DNA of 64,000 nucleotides from assembly GCA_965283955.1 (NCBI GenBank), contig CBDIQW010000001.1:2666001-2730000 (forward strand). Direction: 5' to 3'. The position numbers and the translations under genes were made by a program. Position 1 is the first letter of the stretch; every line of letters begins with the position of its first letter. Below the pieces are notes generated by a model. That model saw nothing but the letters and a program-made list of their open reading frames with translations. It did not search any database and was not told the origin of the DNA. The stretch is from Emticicia sp965283955. GTDB taxonomy: Bacteria; Bacteroidota; Bacteroidia; Cytophagales; Spirosomataceae. Positions 26,283-34,685 of this stretch are shown here, piece by piece.

Positions 26283-26380
26283 AAAATTTGTGGTAAATTT
26301 GTATTTTAATACAGACAAAAGTAGCCTAAAATTGTTAAACTACTTATTGGCTTACAAATACTTGATTTACCACAAATTTT
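26283..26380. promoter_or_regulatory. 16-bp inverted repeat flanking the mutS2 leader
   Basis: AAAATTTGTGGTAAAT (26283-26298) and its exact complement (26365-26380) are 66 nt apart, and the right arm ends 1 nt before the mutS2 ATG at 26382. A -7-like box, TAAATTTG (26294-26301), overlaps the left arm. If the left arm is transcribed it would mask the start codon; if not, the two arms could be protein-binding sites. Confidence 0.6.
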
Positions 26381-26381
26381 C

Positions 26382-28823
26382 ATGCTTTACCCCCAAAATA
26401 TAGAACAAAAGTTAGGTTTCGATAAAATCCGTGAACACATAGCCGAGCATTGCGTGAGTTCACTCGGGCGTGCTTTTGTCGAAAAAATTCGTTTTTCTGA
26501 TGATTTCAAGATAATCGACCGTTTACATCGACAAGCGGCCGAGTTTAAGTTGATTCTACAAACCGAGTCTGATTTTCCGCAACAAAATTATATTGATGTC
26601 AGCGAAGCCCTTTCAAGAGCAGCCATCGAAGGTGCTTTTGTGAGCGAAGAGCAATTTTTTGAGATAAAACTCTCGCTTCGCACGATTCAGCAAATCATTC
26701 ATTTCTTTAAGGTAAAAGAAGAACATATTTACCCCGAACTCAAAACACTCGTTACGAATTCCCTCCCAGTTTTAGCCGATGGAAAAAGTAGTGCCGATGG
26801 TTGGGCTGCCGTGATTTCACAAATTGATAAAATCATTGATGAGCGTGGAAAAGTACGAGATAACGCTTCCCCCGAATTAATGGATATTCGTCGTCGATTG
26901 ATTTCTGAACAAAGCGATTTACGAAAAACCTTGGAGCGAATACTCCGTACGGCTCGCAATAGTGGTTGGATTGGTGATGAGATGTCGCTCACGGTGCGTG
27001 ATGGCCGCATGGTTATCCCGATTTTGTCCGAACACAAACGTAAAGTCAAAGGTTTCGTGCATGATGAGTCGGCAACTGGACAAATGGCGTTTATCGAACC
27101 CGCTGAAGTTTTAGAGGCTAACAACGAAATCCGAGATTTGGAAGCCCGTGAGCGTCGAGAAATCGTTAAGATTTTAGAGCGTTTGACAGATTTCATTCGC
27201 CCGCACGTACCTGCCTTGCGTAAAGCCTATCTTTTTCTTGGAATCATAGATTTTATTGGTGCAAAAGCCAAATTTGCCTTAGAAATTGATGCAACTGCTC
27301 CACTTTTGGTCGAAAACCAAGCCCTCGAATGGTACAGAGCCAAACATCCACTTTTGTATTTATCATTCAAGAAACAAGGCAAAAGTGTTGTACCGTTGAG
27401 CATAAAACTTGACAAAGACAATCGAATTGTGCTGGTTTCTGGCCCAAATGCGGGTGGGAAATCAGTCATGCTCAAAACCATTGGTTTGGTGCAGTATATG
27501 GCTCAATGTGGTTTGCTCGTACCAGTTTCGCCCGATTCAAAAGTTGGCGTTTTTAAAAATATTTTCATTGATATTGGAGATGAACAAAGCATCGAAAACG
27601 ACCTAAGTACGTATAGTTCGCACCTCACGAACATGAAGCACTTTGTAAATTTTTCAAATAAATTTACTTTGTTTCTGATTGATGAGTTTGGCACTGGAAC
27701 TGAGCCAAGTCTGGGCGGTGCAATTGCCGAGTCGATTTTGGAGCAGCTACTAAAATCGAATGCTCATGGCGTAATCAACACGCACTATACAAATCTGAAA
27801 GTTTTTGCCGATAAGCACAACGGAACAGTAAACGGTGCAATGAAATTTGATGCCGAGCATTTAGAACCACTCTACGAACTCGAAATCGGAAAGCCTGGTA
27901 GCTCGTTTGCGTTGGAAGTGGCTCAAAAAATTGGTTTATCAAAACAAATCGTTGATAACGCCAAACGAAAACTCGGCACACAGCAAATTGATTTCGAGAA
28001 ATTGATTAAAGAACTGGAGATTGAGCGAAAGGTTTTCTCAGAAAAAAACAAAGAATTTATTGAGAAAAATCAGAAACTTACCACCACTCTTGAGCAATAC
28101 AACGGCTTGAAAAGTTTCTTAGAAGTAGAGAAAAAGAAGATTCTGAACGAAGCCAAAGCCCAAGCCAAAGAATTACTGAAGGAAGCAAACCGCAAAATTG
28201 AAAATACGATTCGTGAAATAAAAGAAGGCAAAGCCGAGAAAGATATTACGAAGCTAATTCGTCAGGAACTACAAGAGTTTGAGCAAAAAGAGCTCAAATT
28301 GCAAAAAGTAGAAGAAACTAAAGCTCCTGCGGGCGAAGAATGGGAAACTGGCAGCGGAGATATTGGCGTAAATGATTATGTGAGAATCAAAGGACAGCCA
28401 ACCATTGGGCAAGTTTTGGCAGTCAAAGGAAAAGATATTGAAGTGGCCATTGGCGAACTCAAAACCAATATCAAGCTCAATCGTTTGGAGAAAATGAGCA
28501 AGAAAGAGTATAAAGAAGCCACCAAAGAAAGTCCAAAAGCCAAAGTTTCGGGCATTGATATGAACGAAAAAATGGTCAATTTTAGCTTTAATATTGATTT
28601 GCGAGGCAAACGCAGCGAAGAAGCCCTCGGCGAAGTAGATACCTTGATGAACGATGCCATCATGCTCGGATATCCAGAACTACGAATTGTACATGGCAAA
28701 GGTGATGGTATTTTACGCACGCTCATTCGTCAGCATTTACGAGGCTATAAACAGGTTTCAAGTACCTCTGACGAACACGCCGACCGTGGTGGGCAGGGCG
28801 TTACGATTGTGAAAATGAAATGA
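26382..28823 (+). CDS. mutS2: MutS2 family ATPase/endonuclease
   Basis: Homologue of MutS that does not do mismatch repair; the family restrains recombination and, in some bacteria, rescues collided ribosomes. At 813 residues it has the usual length. Domains are a core/clamp region (about 1-310), the ATPase with Walker A PNAGGKS (near 350) and the DEFGTGTEP Walker B region (near 430), a long coiled coil rich in Lys/Glu (about 530-660), a KOW-like beta region and a C-terminal Smr nuclease domain (about 735-813) with DLRGKRSEEAL and HGKGDGILR. It converges with recF, whose stop is 45 nt away inside a palindromic element. Confidence 0.96.
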   Translation: MLYPQNIEQKLGFDKIREHIAEHCVSSLGRAFVEKIRFSDDFKIIDRLHRQAAEFKLILQTESDFPQQNYIDVSEALSRAAIEGAFVSEEQFFEIKLSLRTIQQIIHFFKVKEEHIYPELKTLVTNSLPVLADGKSSADGWAAVISQIDKIIDERGKVRDNASPELMDIRRRLISEQSDLRKTLERILRTARNSGWIGDEMSLTVRDGRMVIPILSEHKRKVKGFVHDESATGQMAFIEPAEVLEANNEIRDLEARERREIVKILERLTDFIRPHVPALRKAYLFLGIIDFIGAKAKFALEIDATAPLLVENQALEWYRAKHPLLYLSFKKQGKSVVPLSIKLDKDNRIVLVSGPNAGGKSVMLKTIGLVQYMAQCGLLVPVSPDSKVGVFKNIFIDIGDEQSIENDLSTYSSHLTNMKHFVNFSNKFTLFLIDEFGTGTEPSLGGAIAESILEQLLKSNAHGVINTHYTNLKVFADKHNGTVNGAMKFDAEHLEPLYELEIGKPGSSFALEVAQKIGLSKQIVDNAKRKLGTQQIDFEKLIKELEIERKVFSEKNKEFIEKNQKLTTTLEQYNGLKSFLEVEKKKILNEAKAQAKELLKEANRKIENTIREIKEGKAEKDITKLIRQELQEFEQKELKLQKVEETKAPAGEEWETGSGDIGVNDYVRIKGQPTIGQVLAVKGKDIEVAIGELKTNIKLNRLEKMSKKEYKEATKESPKAKVSGIDMNEKMVNFSFNIDLRGKRSEEALGEVDTLMNDAIMLGYPELRIVHGKGDGILRTLIRQHLRGYKQVSSTSDEHADRGGQGVTIVKMK

Positions 28824-28827
28824 TTTT

Positions 28828-28871
28828 GTAGAGACGGTGTTGCCTTAGACGTGGCGATGCCACGTCTCTAC
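28828..28871. repeat. GTAGAGACG palindromic element between mutS2 and recF
   Basis: GTAGAGACG (28828-28836) pairs with CGTCTCTAC (28863-28871); a competing inner palindrome GACGTGGC (28848-28855) pairs with 28859-28866. The right arm contains the recF stop codon (28868-28870). It sits exactly between the convergent genes and may act as a bidirectional terminator. Confidence 0.8.
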
Positions 28872-29950
28872 TTCGTTCGAATATAATTTATCTCAGCCTT
28901 TACATTTTCCAGAATCTTTTCAGTTCGCTCAGGGCGAGCATCTGAGATAAAAACCTGTCCGAAAGTCTGATTATCAATACTTTCTATCAATTTTTGAATT
29001 CGGCGGTCATCAAGTTTATCGAAAATATCATCCAATAATAAAATGGGTTTTACTTCTCTTAATTCCTCCAACATCTCAAACTGAGCTAATCGGAGAGCCA
29101 TTACAAACGATTTTTGTTGTCCCTGCGAGCCAAATTTTTTAACAGGATAACGATCGATTTCAAAAACATAATCGTCTTTATGAATACCCTTCGTAGTACG
29201 TTGGGCTTTTACGTCAGTTTGTCGATTTAATCTAAATTCTTTCACAAAATCTCCACTGGCTACTTCCGATTCGTAAATAATTTCTACTTCTTCACGGCCT
29301 TCACCGAGTATTTGATAATGTTTCTTAAAAATTGGCAGAAATTTTTCGATAAAGTTTTTACGCTGTTCAAAAATTCGGATGGCAAGTTTCACTAAGGGGT
29401 CGGAGTAAGTATCGAGTAAATCTTGGTCGATAAAATTTCGCTCGAAGAAAATTTTCAATAGATTATTTCGCTGGTCGAGAAGTTTATTATAATGCTGATA
29501 ATCCGTCAGATAATCATTATCCATCTGCGAAAGCACCCCATCAAAAAAACGACGACGGCCCTCGCTCCCATCTTTTATCAATTCGGTATCGTCGGGGGCA
29601 ATCAAAACTACTGGAAACTGTCCAATATGGTCGGCAAGACGTTCGTAAGGCTTTTTATCGTGTAACAACACTTTACGTTGCCCACGCTGAATCGAACAAG
29701 TAATTTGATGCTTCTTCTCTCCTTTCCTAAAAACACCGTCAATCATCATCACATCGGCATCGTGGTTGATATTGAGAGCATCTTGGCTATGAATGGCACT
29801 TTTACTCAATGCCAAAAAATAGACCGCATCGAGCAAATTTGTTTTTCCACTGCCATTTTCGCCCACAATACAATTCACCTGACTCGAAAACGTAAAGTTT
29901 GCTTCTTCGTAATTTTTGAAATTTGAAAGATATAATTTATCTAAAAACAT
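28868..29950 (-). CDS. recF: DNA replication and repair protein RecF
   Basis: SMC-like ATPase that loads RecA at single-strand gaps with RecO and RecR. The start is taken at the ATG at 29950 (MFLDKLYLSNFKNYEEA), which matches how RecF proteins begin; the open frame extends to 29968. The protein is 360 residues, a normal length. Walker A is GENGSGKTNLL (about 31-41), Walker B is LLLDDIFDKLD (about 305-315), and the ABC signature lies in GSQGQQKS. Its TAG stop belongs to the palindromic element shared with mutS2. It is divergent from the MFS gene at 30069. Confidence 0.95.
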   Translation of the reverse strand: MFLDKLYLSNFKNYEEANFTFSSQVNCIVGENGSGKTNLLDAVYFLALSKSAIHSQDALNINHDADVMMIDGVFRKGEKKHQITCSIQRGQRKVLLHDKKPYERLADHIGQFPVVLIAPDDTELIKDGSEGRRRFFDGVLSQMDNDYLTDYQHYNKLLDQRNNLLKIFFERNFIDQDLLDTYSDPLVKLAIRIFEQRKNFIEKFLPIFKKHYQILGEGREEVEIIYESEVASGDFVKEFRLNRQTDVKAQRTTKGIHKDDYVFEIDRYPVKKFGSQGQQKSFVMALRLAQFEMLEELREVKPILLLDDIFDKLDDRRIQKLIESIDNQTFGQVFISDARPERTEKILENVKAEINYIRTK

Positions 29951-30068
29951 TATAAGCGATTTTGACAACCCGAAAAGTTGTCCTATAAATTAAACCGAAA
30001 TTTAGGCATTTTTCACTAAAGTTTAGTTTATTTGTAATCCTAATACTTACTTAACCTATTAACTTCGG

Positions 30069-31417
30069 ATGAATAAAAACTCACTCCTCTATTTTATTGC
30101 TGCCGTTGCTGCAACGGGCGGTCTACTCTTTGGCTTTGATACAGGCGTTATCAATGTTGCCTTACCTCAACTCCGTACAAAATTCAATCCAAGCCCCGAA
30201 ACTGAAGGCTTTATCGTAAGTGCAGTTTTGTTTGGCGGTATGGCTGGGCCATTTATCAGCGGGCCTCTAACCGATTTATTAGGTCGTAAAAAAATCAACA
30301 TCATTGCTTCTTTTGTCTTTGTTGTGGGTTCAATTATTACCGCCATTGCTCCATCAGTTTCGTTCCTAATCATTGGGCGTTTGTTTTTGGGTTTAGCAAT
30401 TGGAATTGTTGCTTCAACTGTGCCTCTTTATTTAGCAGAAATCGCTCCGACCGATAAAAGAGGTAAACTTGTAACTTTCTTTCAATTGGCCATTACACTC
30501 GGAATTTTACTTTCTTATGTGGTTGGCTATTTCTTTGCAGAACAAGAAGATGGTTGGAGAAGTATGTTCTGGACGGGCTTTATTCCTGCTGCAATTCTGA
30601 TGGTCGGAATGTTTTTGTGCCAGAAAGTCCACGTTGGTTGATTGGAAAAGGTCGTGATGCCGAAGCTCTCGAAGTTTTAAATCGCTTGCGTGACCCCGAA
30701 CAAGCCTTGCTTGAAGTTGCTCAAACTCGACAAATCATCGAAGACGAAAAACACAACAAAGGCGACTGGAGAATGCTATTCAGCAAGCGTTTACGTATTC
30801 CATTGTTTATTGGTATCGGAATTTTCTTTATTCAACAATTTTCGGGCATCAATGCCATTATTTATTTTTCGACCGATATTTTCAAAAATGTATTTCCCGA
30901 TGGCAATACGGCTGCACTCGCTACAGTTGGCGTGGGTGTAATCAATGCCGCTTCTACGTTTTTGGCCATTATGATTTTGGATAAATTTGGTAGAAAACAA
31001 ATTCTCTATACTGGACTTCTCGGAACAGCCGCTTGTTTAGCAACCGTTGGTTTGGCTTTTTATATGAAAGATTCGCTTAGCCCCGAATTACAAAAAATTA
31101 TGCTTGTTGGCGGCGTTTATGTCTATATTATTTTCTTTGCTATTAGTCTCGAGCTATTAGGCTGGTTACTGATTTCGGAGATTTATCCGCTCAAAATCAG
31201 AGGTTTTGCTTCGAGTATGGGCAGTTTCAATCACTGGCTTTTTGATGCTGGTGTGGCTTATTCGTTTCCGATTTTAGCAGCCACATCGCTCGGCACAAAT
31301 GGTGGTATTTTTGCTATTTATATGACCGTCGTACTACTCGGTTTACTTTTTGCCAAATACATTGTTTTTGAAACAAAAGGCATGAGTTTGGAAGAAATCG
31401 AAAAACGATATAATTAG
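30069..31417 (+). CDS. Sugar porter family MFS transporter, frameshifted
   Basis: Inner-membrane sugar:proton symporter of the XylE/GLUT type with 12 membrane helices; 449 residues after repair. Signatures are LFGFDTGVINVALP in helix 1, DLLGRKK in loop 2-3, GRLFLGLAIGI, the PESPRWL motif after helix 6 and QQFSGINAIIYF in helix 7. The frame breaks in the T5 run 30612-30616; a sixth T restores M-F-F-V-P-E-S-P-R-W-L. The first visible part ends at 30641. The substrate is a hexose or pentose. It is probably a single-gene unit with its own terminator. Confidence 0.9.
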
Positions 31418-31438
31418 ACCAAAAATAAAATTCTGTAT

Positions 31439-31479
31439 CGAAAGAGCTTGGTTTCTGAAAAACTAAGCTCTTTCGTTTT
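31439..31479 (+). terminator. Terminator of the MFS gene
   Basis: CGAAAGAGCTTGGTTT (31439-31454) pairs with 31460-31475 with one G-U pair, followed by TTTT. Confidence 0.88.
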
Positions 31480-31589
31480 ATAAAACCTTGCTTTTTCGAG
31501 CAAATTGCAGAAAATTGCATAAGTATTCTCTTCATCGTTCATTTTCGGTCAGACCTTCGGTTTAGGCCGAACTAAAAACCAAAAAAATC

Positions 31590-32042
31590 ATGAAAAAACT
31601 TATTGTATGCTTGTTTTTTGCCACAAATCTTGCTTTTGCACAACACAAAGAAATCATCAAAACTGATAAAGCCCCCGTACCGATTGCTCCTTACAGTCAG
31701 GCCGTAAAATCAAATGGTTTTCTGTTTGTGGCAGGTCAAATCGGCCTCGACCCCACCACCCGAAAACTTGTTGATGGAGGTTTTGAAGCCGAAACTGTTC
31801 GTATCATGGAAAACATCAAAGCGGTTTTAGAGGCTGCTGATGCAAAGTTGAGTGATATTGTAAATACAACCATTTACATCAAAGACATGAACAACTTTGC
31901 GAAAGTAAACGAAATTTATGGCAAGTACTTCACGGGCGCCTTTCCTGCACGTACTACGGTTGGGGTGGCTAATTTACCTGGTGGAGCAAGCATAGAAATT
32001 GCAGTAGTGGCAGCCATAGCCCATAAGCCTCGTCGTAAATAA
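31590..32042 (+). CDS. Exported RidA family protein
   Basis: A 150-residue YjgF/YER057c/UK114 (RidA) protein. Cytoplasmic RidA hydrolyses reactive enamine/imine intermediates. The core motifs are present: APYSQAVK, VAGQIGLDP, NTTIYIKDMNNF and FPARTTVGVANLPGGASIEI, including the substrate-binding Arg in PARTT. Unlike cytoplasmic RidA it begins with a signal peptide (1-18, ending AFAQ), so it should act in the periplasm. A short GC-rich hairpin around 31540-31575 precedes it. Its role outside the cytoplasm is not known. Confidence 0.9.
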   Translation: MKKLIVCLFFATNLAFAQHKEIIKTDKAPVPIAPYSQAVKSNGFLFVAGQIGLDPTTRKLVDGGFEAETVRIMENIKAVLEAADAKLSDIVNTTIYIKDMNNFAKVNEIYGKYFTGAFPARTTVGVANLPGGASIEIAVVAAIAHKPRRK

Positions 32043-32108
32043 GCACTAAATCATCTCAAAAAGAAACTAAATTGACTTATTTTGAGCAAAATATCGTCTC
32101 TAAATTCA

Positions 32109-32116
32109 TATATTTG
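32109..32116 (+). promoter_or_regulatory. -7 box for the M1 peptidase gene
   Basis: TATATTTG fits TAnnTTTG. It lies 29 nt before the ATG at 32145, inside a possible upstream extension of the frame from a TTG at 32082, which supports the ATG as the true start. The -33 element is not at the ideal distance. Confidence 0.45.
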
Positions 32117-32144
32117 TCTTTTTACTAACCCTTCATCATGCTTT

Positions 32145-34568
32145 ATGAGAAAACTATCAGTATTAGGTAGAGCGTTGCACGTAAGCGAACTTCTCTTTGC
32201 TACGCTTTTGATTCTTCAAGCATTATTTTCGTTTGCTCAGCAAGGCGGCAATCAGTATAATGCAAACACCCGTTTTGAACAAATGGGAACCGAACTTCCA
32301 ACCCCAAACACTTATCGTACAGCTTCGGGGGCTCCAGGAAAAGACTATTGGCAACAAAAAGCCGATTATGACATCAAGGCTGAGTTAGATGATGCGAATC
32401 AGAAAATCATCGGAACGGAAGTAATTACTTATACCAATAAATCGCCTGACGAATTGCGTTATTTATGGTTACAACTTGACCAAAATCTCTTTGAGAAAGG
32501 CTCAATCAATGCCATGACAAAAACTGGCGGAGTTGATGCTCAAGGAATGTCGTTTAATGCTCTTCAAAACGTAAATGCTCCTTCATCAGTTTTTGGTGGA
32601 ATTTCGGGCAATAAAGAATATGGTTACAAGATTACGGTGGTAAAAGATGCCAAAACTGGCACAGATTTGAAATATACCATTAATAATACCATGATGCGTA
32701 TTGATATTCCTGTGGTTTTAAAACCTGGGCAATCATATTCTTTCCGTATAGACTGGAACTACAATATCACTAACTACTACGGCCGTTCAGGTATGGAGTT
32801 TTTTGCTAAAGATGGCAACTACAACTACTTCATTGCACACTGGTTTCCACGTATGGCAGTTTATGATGACGTAAACGGCTGGCAACACAAACAATTCTTG
32901 GGTCAAGGTGAGTTTACGCTTCCTTTCGGAGATTATAAAGTAGAAATCACCGTGCCTAACGACCACGTTGTGGGTGCAACGGGCGAATGCCAAAACTACG
33001 ATAAAGTGTTAAGTGCTGAGCAATTAAAGCGTTTCCAACAAGCTGCTAACTCAAAAACCCCTGTACTTATCGTAACGCAGGCAGAAGCAGAAGCTGCCGA
33101 AAAAGGAAAACCAACTGGCAAAAAAACTTGGATTTACAAAGCAACCAACGTACGTGACTTTGCATTTACATCTTCACGTAAATTTATCTGGGATGCCATG
33201 CAAACCGATGTTTATAATAACGGACGCAAAATTTGGAGTATGTCATTCTACTCAAAAGAAGGAAATCCTCTTTGGGGACAATATTCAACTCGTGTAGTTG
33301 AACATACTTTGAAAAGCTACGGAAACCGTACGGTTCAGTACCCTTACCCAGTAGCTATTTCTTGCCATGCAACTGCTGGTGGTGGTATGGAATACCCAAT
33401 GATTTCATTCAATGGTGGCCGTCCAGAAGCAGATGGAACCTATTCGGAACAAGTAAAGGCTGGTATGATTGGCGTAATCATCCACGAAGTTGGGCATAAT
33501 TTCTTCCCAATGATTGTAAATTCAGATGAGCGTCAATGGTCTTGGATGGACGAAGGTTTGAATACTTTCTGCCAATATTTGGCCGAGCAAGAGTGGGACA
33601 GAAACTTCCCTTCTCGTCGTGGTGAAGCTCAATACATTGTTCCTTACATGAAAACTGACAAGTCTCAGCAAGTGCCAATCATGTCGAGTTCGGATAATAT
33701 CATGGCATTTGGGCCAAATGCTTACGCAAAACCAGCAACTGGCTTGAATATCTTGCGTGAAACTATCATGGGTCGTGAATTATTCGACTATGCTTTCAAA
33801 GAATATGCACGTCGCTGGGCATTTAAGCATCCAACTCCTGCTGATTTCTTCCGTACGATGGAAGACGCTTCGGGCGTTGACTTAGACTGGTTCTGGAAAG
33901 GTTGGTTCTACGGTGTTGAGCCGGCTGACCAAGATTTAGCAGAAGTTGAATGGTACGCTGCCGATAACCAAGACCCTATCGCTAAAAAAGCGGCTGAAAA
34001 AGCAGATGCAGAAGCGAAAAAACAAACCTTGAGCAACATCCGTAATCAAACTGATATTAAGCAAACAGTTGTGGAAGCAGATTCTACGATGAGAGATTTC
34101 TATAACTCTTATGATAGATACGCTGTAACTTCGGCCGATAAGCAAAAATCAGAGCAATACAAATCAAGTTTGAGCGAAGATGAACGTAAATTATTGGAGT
34201 CAGGTATGAACTACTATGTTTTGAAAGTAAAAAACAAAGGTGGTTTGCCAATGCCAGTTATCATCAAGTTGGATTATGAAGATGGGACTAACGAAATCGT
34301 TAGAATTCCTGCCGAAATCTGGCGTTTGAACGACAAAGAAGTGAAGAAAACAATTCCGACAAAGAAGAAGGTAACGAAGTTTACACTCGACCCATTCTAC
34401 GAAATTGCTGACATCGACACTGAAAATAATGCGTTCCCACGTGAGCCAGAAAAACCAACGAAATTCCAAGCATTTAAGCAAGGTTCGTTCCGTCCGCAAG
34501 GCCAAAACCCTATGCAACAAGCGAAACAATCGCAACCTGCTGGAACTCAGACGAGTGGTAAAAACTAA
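32145..34568 (+). CDS. M1 family zinc metallopeptidase
   Basis: Secreted aminopeptidase-like gluzincin of 807 residues from the ATG at 32145; the signal sequence around LLILQALFSFAQQ supports export and this start. The zinc site HEVGHNFF begins at about residue 447, with the third ligand Glu in WMDEGLNTF. The GGGMEYPM segment just before corresponds to the GAMEN-type substrate loop of the family. A C-terminal Lys/Glu-rich helical tail and a Gln/Pro-rich end follow the catalytic domain. Probable role: digestion of peptides in the periplasm or at the surface. A terminator follows. Confidence 0.92.
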   Translation: MRKLSVLGRALHVSELLFATLLILQALFSFAQQGGNQYNANTRFEQMGTELPTPNTYRTASGAPGKDYWQQKADYDIKAELDDANQKIIGTEVITYTNKSPDELRYLWLQLDQNLFEKGSINAMTKTGGVDAQGMSFNALQNVNAPSSVFGGISGNKEYGYKITVVKDAKTGTDLKYTINNTMMRIDIPVVLKPGQSYSFRIDWNYNITNYYGRSGMEFFAKDGNYNYFIAHWFPRMAVYDDVNGWQHKQFLGQGEFTLPFGDYKVEITVPNDHVVGATGECQNYDKVLSAEQLKRFQQAANSKTPVLIVTQAEAEAAEKGKPTGKKTWIYKATNVRDFAFTSSRKFIWDAMQTDVYNNGRKIWSMSFYSKEGNPLWGQYSTRVVEHTLKSYGNRTVQYPYPVAISCHATAGGGMEYPMISFNGGRPEADGTYSEQVKAGMIGVIIHEVGHNFFPMIVNSDERQWSWMDEGLNTFCQYLAEQEWDRNFPSRRGEAQYIVPYMKTDKSQQVPIMSSSDNIMAFGPNAYAKPATGLNILRETIMGRELFDYAFKEYARRWAFKHPTPADFFRTMEDASGVDLDWFWKGWFYGVEPADQDLAEVEWYAADNQDPIAKKAAEKADAEAKKQTLSNIRNQTDIKQTVVEADSTMRDFYNSYDRYAVTSADKQKSEQYKSSLSEDERKLLESGMNYYVLKVKNKGGLPMPVIIKLDYEDGTNEIVRIPAEIWRLNDKEVKKTIPTKKKVTKFTLDPFYEIADIDTENNAFPREPEKPTKFQAFKQGSFRPQGQNPMQQAKQSQPAGTQTSGKN

Positions 34569-34591
34569 TTGAAATAGTTTAAATAAAGTAG

Positions 34592-34628
34592 AAACCCCCG
34601 AAGTAGAATTTCTATTTCAGGGGTTTTT
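34592..34628 (+). terminator. Terminator of the M1 peptidase gene
   Basis: AAACCCCCGAAGTAGAA (34592-34608) pairs with 34610-34626 with one mismatch and one G-U pair, then T residues. A word-rich stretch with CAGTAAA/AACCAGT follows to 34690. Confidence 0.8.
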
Positions 34629-34685
34629 ACTTTTATGGTTTTAACCAGTCACAAATAAGCAGTAAAGCAGTAAACCAATCAACAA

